From positions 148,489 to 212,488 of the forward strand of contig CAYYQN010000002.1 in the NCBI GenBank assembly GCA_964473865.1: a DNA stretch of 64,000 nt, in the 5' to 3' direction. Of the stretch, positions 50,664-58,300 are shown one piece after another (the stretch's first letter is position 1; each line of letters starts with the position of its first letter). Under the pieces are notes generated by a model that was given only the letters and a program-made list of their open reading frames with translations, did no database searches and was not told the DNA's origin. This DNA is from CAIMUX01 sp964473865 (GTDB taxonomy: Bacteria > Eisenbacteria > RBG-16-71-46 > CAIMUX01). Made by a program: the position numbers and the translations under genes.

Positions 50664-51359
50664 ATGGGGTGGGAGCGGTTGCAGGATCGCGCCGGCGGCG
50701 CCGACCGTCGCCGGCCCGCCGAGGAAGCGGCCCCGGACCGCTTTCGCTGGATCATCGACGGCCACAACGCGATCTTCGCGATTCCCGAGTGGGAGGAGCT
50801 ACAGGTGGCGGGGCAGCGTCGCGAGGCGCGCCTGGCTCTCGAGAAGAGCCTGGAGGACTTCGGCCGCGCCATCGGCGTGCGGGTCACCGTGGTCTACGAC
50901 GGCAACCATCTTGAACGGAACCCCGACGCGCTTTCCTGGCCCCACCTGCGTACCGAGTACTCGAATCCCCCCGAGGAGGCGGATGACCGGATTCGCTTCC
51001 TGGCCGAGCGCGCCTTGCGGGATGGCGAGCTGCCGGTAGTGGTGACCTCCGACCGGCGCACGCTCGCGGCGACCCTCGTCCCCGGCGTGCGGGTGATGGC
51101 GGTCCGCGACTTCTTTCGGCGGGTCCACGCACGCGCCCTGTATGTTCCCGAGAAGCGCCCGGTCGACGGGCTGGAGGAGATCGAGCGGCACTTCCTCTCC
51201 CAGTCGCCGTTTTCGGAAGACCGTCGGGAGGCCGAGCGGCGCAATGCCCGGGCGCGCCCTGGATCGGACGAGGGCCTGGGCGGTCCAGAGAGCCTGGGCG
51301 ACCCGGACCGGCCGGGTGGCCCGGACCCCGGGGCTCCGGGCGGCACCGCGCCCGGCTGA
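50664..51359 (+). CDS. NYN-domain protein, YacP type
   Basis: 231 residues from ATG 50664. The YacP-like NYN/PIN domain (about residues 27-170) shows WIIDGHNAIFAIPEWEELQ (D32, N35), VTVVYDGNH, DRIRFLAE and LPVVVTSDRRTLA, giving the acidic pocket expected of an RNase. YacP (Rae1) of Bacillus is a ribosome-associated mRNA endonuclease; this protein may play a related role. The C-terminal ~45 residues are a Gly/Pro/Asp-rich low-complexity tail. A -10-like TATGAT (50617-50622) lies upstream without a clear -35. It is the second NYN protein of the window. Confidence 0.82.
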   Translation: MGWERLQDRAGGADRRRPAEEAAPDRFRWIIDGHNAIFAIPEWEELQVAGQRREARLALEKSLEDFGRAIGVRVTVVYDGNHLERNPDALSWPHLRTEYSNPPEEADDRIRFLAERALRDGELPVVVTSDRRTLAATLVPGVRVMAVRDFFRRVHARALYVPEKRPVDGLEEIERHFLSQSPFSEDRREAERRNARARPGSDEGLGGPESLGDPDRPGGPDPGAPGGTAPG

Positions 51360-51407
51360 CCTGGGTATGGCCGGTGGGATCGCTAGTCTCTCTTCCCGTC
51401 ACCGCCC

Positions 51408-51437
51408 TTGAGCCACCGAGGGCGGCTGCGGTAACGT
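51408..51437 (+). promoter_or_regulatory. Promoter candidate for the TPR-mnmA unit
   Basis: TTGAGC (51408-51413), 18-nt spacer, TAACGT (51432-51437). The predicted start is near 51444, just before a strong TAGGAGG (51448-51454) and the ATG at 51459, giving a very short leader. Confidence 0.45.
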
Positions 51438-51458
51438 CGAAGCTCGATAGGAGGTCCC

Positions 51459-52100
51459 ATGAAGCCGGGTCTACGGCCTACCGTTCTCGCCGCCGTCATC
51501 TGCCTGCTCTTCATGCCGGGCGCGGCGCCGGCGGCGGACCCCGCATCTTCCGATACGGCGTCCCCGACTCCGGAGGTCCGCGAGCGCGAGCTCAAGTCGA
51601 AGCTGAAGACACAGCCGCGTGACATCGCACTGATCATGGAGCTGGCGCAGTTCTACTACGACCAAGGGGACCGCAAGGGCGCGGAGAAGGAGTACCGTCG
51701 CGCTCTGGAGGTGGATCCGCGCAACGTCACGGCGATGGTGCGGCTGGGAACGGTCCTCAACGAGTCCGGCGACTCGCGCGAGGCGCTTGTGCAGTTCGAT
51801 GCCGCGCTCCGGATCGAGCCCCGGAGGGTCGACACTCTCTGCCGCAAGGGGCAGGCTCTATACGCCCTGAAGCGCTACCAGGAAGCGGTAGAGCTCTATC
51901 TGGAGGCCAAGAGGATCGACCCGCGGGACCAGGCTCCCTACTACCAGCTCGGTCTCGCGTTCGCCGATGCCGGGATCTACCGCGAGGCGATCTCTGAATG
52001 GTCCATCGTCGTCGAGTTCGACAAGGACTCGGAGCTGGGCCGCGCGGCCGCGGAGGGGATCGAGGTTCTGCGCCCGATGGTGGGCGACGGCGGGCCGTGA
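51459..52100 (+). CDS. Exported TPR protein
   Basis: This 213-residue protein has a TAGGAGG ribosome site 4 nt before the ATG. The signal peptide (MKPGLRPTVLAAVICLLFMP) has a cleavage site near APAA-DP, about residue 26, with no lipobox. The mature protein is four to five TPR units (about 45-205: LAQFYYDQGDRKGAEKEYRR, YALKRYQEAVELYLEAKRID and so on). It is a periplasmic protein-interaction scaffold of unknown partner. mnmA starts 34 nt after its stop, so they probably share a transcript. Confidence 0.82.
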   Translation: MKPGLRPTVLAAVICLLFMPGAAPAADPASSDTASPTPEVRERELKSKLKTQPRDIALIMELAQFYYDQGDRKGAEKEYRRALEVDPRNVTAMVRLGTVLNESGDSREALVQFDAALRIEPRRVDTLCRKGQALYALKRYQEAVELYLEAKRIDPRDQAPYYQLGLAFADAGIYREAISEWSIVVEFDKDSELGRAAAEGIEVLRPMVGDGGP

Positions 52101-52134
52101 TCTCTGGCGGCGGCCGGCCGGCCCCGGGAACGCG

Positions 52135-53268
52135 ATGAACGTCGGCGACGCGAGCGACCGCGGCCATCGGGTGCTGGTGGCCATGAGCGGCGGCGTGGAC
52201 AGCGCGGTGGCTGCCTCCCTCCTGCGGGACGAAGGGTTCGAAGTGGCCGGCGTGACCTTCCGGCTCTACTGCCATGGCGAACAGGAGCCGGGGCGAAGGG
52301 CCTGCTGCGGGCTGGAGGGAATTCGCGACGCGCAGTCGACCGCCCGGCGTCTCGGTGTGGCGCATGTGGTGCTGGATCTCGAGCCGCTCTTTCGGGAACG
52401 TGTGATCGACGACTTCACGTCTGAGTATGCCGCCGGACGCACGCCGAATCCTTGCGTGGAGTGCAATACCCACGTGAAGTTCAGACCATTGCTGGATTGG
52501 GCGCGCCGGAACGGCTTCGACCGGATCGCGACCGGGCACTATGCGGAGGTGGCCCGGGTCCGCCTGCGCGATGGAAGCGACCGTCACCTGCTGGCCCGAG
52601 GCCGGGATCCGGCGAAGGACCAGAGCTATGTCCTCTGGGGCGTTCCGGCCGAGGTCCTGCCGTTCACGCTCCTGCCCCTGGGCCGATTGGCGAAGGAGGA
52701 CGTGCGCGCCCGCGCCCGGAACCTGAACCTGCCGGTCTGGGACAAGGAGGAGAGCCAGGACATCTGCTTCGTGCCCGCTGGTGGGTACGCCGAGGTGCTG
52801 CGGACTCGGCTTGGATCGGATCACCCCGCCTTCCAGCCCGGGCCGATCGTCAACGAGGCGGGACGGGTGCTCGGACGTCACCGTGGACTGGCCTGCTACA
52901 CCGTCGGACAACGGCATGCCCTGGGCCTCAGCGGGCCGGACTCATACCGGGTTCTCCGCCTGGACACGGAGGCAAACGCCCTGGTGGTCGGGCCCCCCGA
53001 CCGCCTGGATCGGCGCGGCTTGTACGCCACCCATCTACACCTCTTCGTACCGCCCGGGGAGTTGGAGGCCGCGCCGGTCGCGGTGAAGGTACGTTACCGA
53101 CACGAGGCGGCGGTGGCCGAGGCCCGGGTAGAGGGAGATCGCCTGCACGTCCGCTTCCGCGAGCCGCAGCGAGGGATCACCCCCGGACAATCGTGCGTCG
53201 TCTATCGTGAAGGTCTTGTCCTTGGGGGTGGGCGGATCGAGGGGGCCTGCGCCTGCTGCCAGCCGTGA
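52135..53268 (+). CDS. mnmA: tRNA-specific 2-thiouridylase MnmA
   Basis: 377 residues from ATG 52135. The PP-loop SGGVDS is at residues 18-23. The nucleophilic C107 in TPNPCVECN and the second catalytic C211 in ESQDICFVP are both present, with GHYAEVAR, KDQSYVLWG and the C-terminal barrel beginning YTVGQRHALGL. It places the 2-thio group on U34 of tRNA-Lys, -Glu and -Gln. A tRNA gene cluster follows about 200 nt downstream. A GGCCGC-AATC-GCGGCC hairpin (53388-53403) in the gap may help end its transcript, though no T tract follows. Confidence 0.96.
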   Translation: MNVGDASDRGHRVLVAMSGGVDSAVAASLLRDEGFEVAGVTFRLYCHGEQEPGRRACCGLEGIRDAQSTARRLGVAHVVLDLEPLFRERVIDDFTSEYAAGRTPNPCVECNTHVKFRPLLDWARRNGFDRIATGHYAEVARVRLRDGSDRHLLARGRDPAKDQSYVLWGVPAEVLPFTLLPLGRLAKEDVRARARNLNLPVWDKEESQDICFVPAGGYAEVLRTRLGSDHPAFQPGPIVNEAGRVLGRHRGLACYTVGQRHALGLSGPDSYRVLRLDTEANALVVGPPDRLDRRGLYATHLHLFVPPGELEAAPVAVKVRYRHEAAVAEARVEGDRLHVRFREPQRGITPGQSCVVYREGLVLGGGRIEGACACCQP

Positions 53269-53422
53269 ACACCGGATCGGCGCCGGCCCCGGACCCGCAG
53301 CGGTCGCCGCCACGGCCTCTGGGGTCGGCCGGTCGCGATTGAGGCTGCAATCCGGGACGGTCACCGGTGTCGACCGATCGTGGGCGCGGCCGCAATCGCG
53401 GCCCCCGGTGCGGTCTGGAGTG

Positions 53423-53452
53423 TTGACAGATGCGGATCGCGGCTGCTAGCGT
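53423..53452 (+). promoter_or_regulatory. tRNA cluster promoter
   Basis: Perfect TTGACA (53423-53428), 18-nt spacer, TAGCGT (53447-53452), 12 nt before the first base of tRNA-Ser(UGA). The -10 hexamer is identical to that of serS. Confidence 0.7.
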
Positions 53453-53464
53453 AGCGATCCCCGA

Positions 53465-53547
53465 GGAGGGATGGCCGAGCGGTTGAAGGCAACGGTCTTG
53501 AAAACCGTCGGTCGCAAGACCCGTGGGTTCGAATCCCACTCCCTCCG
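53465..53547 (+). tRNA. tRNA-Ser (UGA anticodon)
   Basis: The acceptor stem GGAGGGA pairs with TCCCTCC and the discriminator is G. The anticodon loop CTTGAAA within ACGGT/ACCGT stems gives anticodon TGA. The long variable arm is of serine type, and the T-loop is GGTTCGAATCC. The 3' end reads GCAG, so CCA is not encoded. It decodes UCA (and UCG/UCU by wobble). It is not tRNA-Sec, which would need anticodon UCA. Confidence 0.95.
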
Positions 53548-53564
53548 CAGTCGGTGGATCGATC

Positions 53565-53656
<92 letters not shown>

Positions 53657-53757
53657 CTCTTGGCGACGGGAGACGAGTGCGGACGGCTCCTCAACGCTCG
53701 TGGCTGAGCGGTGCCGGGTCGGTCCGCGGCGGGGTTCTCGGATCGGGATACCTGTTC

Positions 53758-53831
53758 GCGCCCATGGCTCAACTGGATAGAGCATCTGACTACGGATCAG
53801 AAGGTTGGGGGTTCGAATCCTCCTGGGCGCA
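53758..53831 (+). tRNA. tRNA-Arg (ACG anticodon)
   Basis: The acceptor GCGCCCA pairs with TGGGCGC, discriminator A; no encoded CCA. The anticodon loop in CTGACTACGGATCAG gives ACG, the one bacterial anticodon that is deaminated to ICG by TadA. tadA lies about 800 nt downstream. Confidence 0.95.
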
Positions 53832-53888
53832 CATTCCGTACGCAATCGCGAACGAGTCGGGGTCGGGGCTGTGGAAGGGGGTGGCAGC

Positions 53889-54641
53889 ATGCTGAGCCTG
53901 CCGCGAATCACCAACCCGTTGCGCGCGCCGGGCTCGGTGGCGATCGCGCCGATGATTCTGGCGGCGATCCTCGCGGGGCTTTCCTGCCGCGCAACCACGC
54001 AGGGCGTTCGACCGGCCAACGCGGTCGTCTCGCCCGAATGGGATTCGCTGAACATCCAGAGCTTGAGCCTCGTCACGGTCGGGTCCTCAGTTGGTGACGA
54101 GGTTGCGCGCCAGACGGTCGAGTACATCGTCGAGGAGCAGTTCGCATCCAGCCAGGACCGGTTTGTCATTCTCGGCGTGCAGACCTCCCGCGATCGCGCG
54201 TCGGCGGCCGGCGCGGCGGAAGTCTTCGATCGCGTGGCAAAGACCTGGCGGGATGCGCGCATGGCCGACAAGTTCCTTGTCGAGGGCCTCTGTCAGAAGC
54301 TCGGTGTCGACGGCCTGGTGTTCGGCGAATTGATCGATTGGAAGCGGGAGAAGATCGACTTCACGCAGGAGGGGACGTCCTATACCCAGGTTGCCCTCCG
54401 CCTCGCCATCTTCAGCGGCAAGACCGGCATGTCGGTCTGGGAAGCGCAGAAGATGATCCGGCGCGACACGCAGGAGTACACACCGGGTGGTGACGGCACC
54501 GGCGTTACGACGGATGACACCGGCATCTCCCGAGCCCAGCGCACGAGCGGACTCACGCCGGAGCCGGAGCGCCGGGAGGAGGTCGTGGTCGACGTGCTCG
54601 CTTCCCTGATGGCGGCCTTCCCTCCGCGTCCGGCGAAGTGA
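53889..54641 (+). CDS. Putative lipoprotein, unrecognised
   Basis: 250 residues from ATG 53889, after GGAAGGGGG. A hydrophobic stretch (IAPMILAAILAGLSC) ends in lipobox AGLSC-like, Cys33. The mature part is a single alpha/beta domain with regular strands (SLSLVTVGSSVGDEVARQTV, VDGLVFGELIDWKREKIDF, VALRLAIFSGKTGMSVWEAQ). This is reminiscent of CsgG/DUF799-like or GNA1162-like lipoproteins that contribute to envelope complexes, but I cannot confirm the family. The GTG start of tadA overlaps its stop. Confidence 0.65.
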   Translation: MLSLPRITNPLRAPGSVAIAPMILAAILAGLSCRATTQGVRPANAVVSPEWDSLNIQSLSLVTVGSSVGDEVARQTVEYIVEEQFASSQDRFVILGVQTSRDRASAAGAAEVFDRVAKTWRDARMADKFLVEGLCQKLGVDGLVFGELIDWKREKIDFTQEGTSYTQVALRLAIFSGKTGMSVWEAQKMIRRDTQEYTPGGDGTGVTTDDTGISRAQRTSGLTPEPERREEVVVDVLASLMAAFPPRPAK

Positions 54642-55216
54642 TCTCGGACGAAGGTCCCGGCCTCGCGCCGCGGGACCTCCCATTTGTCGATCCGGCAGAC
54701 GACGAACGCTGGATGCGGCGCGCTCTCCGCGAGGCGGAGATCGCGCTCGCATCCGGCGAGGTCCCGATCGGCTGCGTTGTGGAGCTGGATGGACGCGTCA
54801 TCGGCCGGGGCTGGAATCGTGTGGAGACGACCGGCGATCCCACGGCTCACGCGGAGATGCTGGCGATCACGGCGGCGACCGCGACGCTGGGCCACTCCCG
54901 CCTGAACGGCGCACGTGTCTTCGTTACGGTGGAGCCCTGTCTGATGTGCGCCGGAGCGCTTCTCCTCGCGCGGGTGGACGAGATCGTTTTTGGCGCCCCC
55001 GAGCCGAAGTTCGGGGCGATGGAGTCGAGACTCCGAGTCCAGGATGTGGAGGGATTCAATCACCGGTACCGCGTACGGGGCGGGATTCTGGCCGCGGAGT
55101 CCGCGTCACTGCTGCGGGAGTTCTTCCGGTCGCTGCGGAGCGACGGCCGCGCGGCCGCTGCCGGCGAGCTCGGAGACAGCCGGCCAGATTGGCGACCGGG
55201 ATCGCGAACGGAGTGA
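54638..55216 (+). CDS. tadA: tRNA-specific adenosine deaminase TadA
   Basis: 192 residues from GTG 54638 (GTGA overlap with the lipoprotein). The deaminase zinc site is H71-A-E73 (PTAHAEM) and P-C101-x2-C104 (VEPCLMCAGALLLARVDEI), with E73 as the proton shuttle. It converts A34 to inosine in tRNA-Arg(ACG), which is encoded just upstream at 53758. The first ~20 residues and last ~25 residues are extensions relative to E. coli TadA. The 149 nt to the convergent C25 gene hold a GGGG-ACG-CCCC hairpin (55273-55283) and nothing else I can identify. Confidence 0.96.
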   Translation: MISDEGPGLAPRDLPFVDPADDERWMRRALREAEIALASGEVPIGCVVELDGRVIGRGWNRVETTGDPTAHAEMLAITAATATLGHSRLNGARVFVTVEPCLMCAGALLLARVDEIVFGAPEPKFGAMESRLRVQDVEGFNHRYRVRGGILAAESASLLREFFRSLRSDGRAAAAGELGDSRPDWRPGSRTE

Positions 55217-55365
55217 CAGGTCCGATCGCAGCGGATCGGCCGTTGCCTGTCCGCCGCAGTCCGCACGCCCGAGGGGACGCCCCGGGCAGCGCAGGTTCCC
55301 TCTTCTGACCCCGCAGCGGCCCGGGGACGCTCTGTGGCGCTCCGTGAATCGGCTGTTCGCGCGAC

Positions 55366-58300
55366 CTACGGGACCAGGAGCGCCTTTCGCGTCACCACCC
55401 GGCCGTTCGTGCTCAGCCGCTGGAAATACAGGCCGGCGGGCAGGAGGCGGTCGTTCCGGTCGCGTCCGGTCCAGGTGACGGTGTGGGTTCCCGCGGGCAG
55501 CACGCCGTCCAGGATCCGCTGCCGGCAGCGGCCCTGGATGTCGAAGATCTCCAGCCGCGCGGAGGCGGTCCGGTCCAGAGAGAAGCGGATCGGCGCACCC
55601 GGGCGGACCGGATTCGCCATCTCCTCGCCAAAGCCGAAATGCGCGCCGACCTCGTCGGACACGCCGCTGGGGGGAAGTCCGATGTAGACGATCTGGACAT
55701 CATCCACCGCCGCCTCCACGGTTGACGGCGTCCCTTCGTCGGAGGCCTGGAATCGGAACCGCATCTGCGTCGTCAGCGTCAGGCGGGAGGCGAGGTCGAA
55801 CTCCTGATACAGCCAGGCACGGTTGGACCGGGTCGTTCGCTCGAGGTCGGTCCAGGTCGCTCCATCGTCGTTGCTTGCCTGTACGACCCATACGTCATCC
55901 GCCGCGCCGCCCGTGTTGTTGGTATACCACCTCCAGTAGCGCAACAGCACCGTGCCGTCGAACGCGCAATCGACCCGGGGCGACGTCAAGGTGGTCAGCC
56001 CTCCATCCACGTCATTCGTGTCCGGGCCGGATCCCGGAGGAGCGTTCCCGGTGACCCAGCAGATGACACCGGGTTCAGGGGTGTGGTCGTCTTCGGGCTG
56101 CACCGGGAACTCCTCGTTCCACGTGCCATTCGGGTCGGCACGCTCCCACAGGCCGCCGGTGGCGTCGTCCGCAGGCGAACCCACGGTCCAACCAGTGTCC
56201 GTCTCGAGATCGTCCTGCCAGGCGGACAGGAGCGGGCCCACCCAGAAGCGGTATGGGATCCCTGGTGCCTGCGCCGGAAGCCTCGTTTCGTTCCCGCCGC
56301 CGTCTTTCACGACCATGTAGTAGTCGATGCGCGTCGTCCAGCTCTGGGCCGGGATCTCGCCGCGGTAGGAATTCGGGCCGTCCGCGACCATGGGAACGAT
56401 CTCGAAGGGGCCATCCGAGACCCGGAAGCGAAGCGAGATCTCGGAGAACACCGACATATCCGTCGCCGAGATCCGGACCTGGTGAGCGCTGAGGGTGTCC
56501 GGAGTGGAGACCGGACTCTGCAGGATGCTCACCACCGGGGCCACGATGTCGTTCAAGAGGAGCTGCGGCGCGGCGACGCCCCCCGCGGGAACGTTGACGC
56601 TGGCCGTGTCGGGCGCGAATCCGGCGCGGCTTGCCACCAGGGTATAGCGCCCGGCCAGCTCGGTTCCTTCAAAGGTGCCATCCGGACCGCTGTAATACTG
56701 GTGTCCATTCTCCAGTACCGACACGGTGGCTCCCGGCAGGGCCGCACCTCCCGAAGACGCGTTGCCCACGGTGCCGGAGATCGCGCCGATGAGAATCTCC
56801 CGGGTCGGCACGAACTTGATGGCCCGATTGGCGACGAGCGTGGCCGCTCCCGCGGGGTACTGGTTGAAGTACGTGTAGAGCAGCCCACCGAGGTTGTCCG
56901 GCGTCTCGATTCCGACGGTCGCATAGCCGTCTTGCGAGTCCACGTTGCTCACGGCTTTGTACTGGAACACGATGATGCCATCACCGGTCTCGGTTGTGTG
57001 GTAGGCGGGATCATAGAAGATCGCCTGGACGGTCTCCGTGCTGCTGCCCACGATGTTCCGCATGCGGCTCCATTCAACGACCCAGAGGTGGTTGGCGGCG
57101 TCGTACCACTGGTAGACATGGCCGGCGGGGCTCGTCACTTCGATCAAGTCGTCCCAGAACACGGCGATGACCCCGTTGGGGCCTCCCGGACTGGGAAGGG
57201 TCCAGTTGCGGTAGTCGGTGAGATAAGTCGACCCCATCGCGATCCACCCGTTGCTGCATACGGTGGCGGTCGTGTAGCTCTGCCCGTAGTAGGTGAACGC
57301 GAAGGGGAGCGTCACGGTTCTCGACTTGTCCTGGTAATCGCCATAGTCGCCGAGTGTGATCTGGCTCCCCGGCCCGCCCAGGCCGGGATCGACCTCGATC
57401 CAGCTGTAGACCGGGGCGTCGGGATACGCGACGTCTGAGTTGTCGTAGGCATAGTACCCGTACTCATCCGGACCGATCGGGTCGGTGCTGCTCCGGGAGC
57501 CGACGGGAAGCGAGAAATCGACGGTGTCGCTCATGGCCTCGTTGTAGTCGAGGATCATGCGGAGGGCCGCCTCGTAGCCTCTCGGGCAGTCAGAGCGCGC
57601 ATGAACGCTGAAGGGGTGGCCGGTGTTGGCCTGCGAGAGGCCGGGCGACATCTCCGGGTATCCGGAACTGCCCACGGGCACATCCACGTACTCGCTACCG
57701 GAGAGAAGAGTCGCCGTGACTCCGGCGGCGACGATCTCACCGTCGTTGCGGAGGGTGACGGTGAGGGTCACGGTCTCGCCCGGGTCGAAGACTCCCCCGG
57801 GGCCCGCGTCCCCGACCGCGTGGGACGCATGCTGGAGATCGGCGGCGACCACCGGGATCTCGACGACTGAGTGACTCGGGGCCGACCCGTCGGTGGCGTC
57901 CAGGCCGAAGCGAAGAAGATGGCCATGCGGGCAGTCCCCGCGGACCGCGAACCCGAAGTCATCCAGGCTCCAGGCGGCCGCGCCGCCGGCTATCTCTCCG
58001 TAGATCTCCGCCCCGTCGGTGATCTCCACGTATGGATCGTCCGTGGTGATCTCGGCGGCTACCCCACTTGCGGTCGCGGTGCCGTAGTTGTGCAGCTGGA
58101 CCTTCAGCTCGACCGTTTCCCCCGGGTTGACAGAGCCGTCACCGTCTCCTTGGCTTTCGCCGAGACCGTCGTCATCGACCTGCAGAGCCTCGAATCCCAG
58201 GAACCCGTCGGAATCCGTCACCGGAACATCGGTCAGGTAGGGCCGCCGGTCGTGCTTGGTGACCGTGAGCTTGAAGACGCCCGCCGCCGCCGGGGGCAGG

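Noticed and set aside
55217..55365. SRP (4.5S) RNA after tadA, as in some genomes
   Set aside because: The conserved core (GGTCAGG ... GGAAGGnAGCAGCC) is absent; only short GC hairpins are seen.
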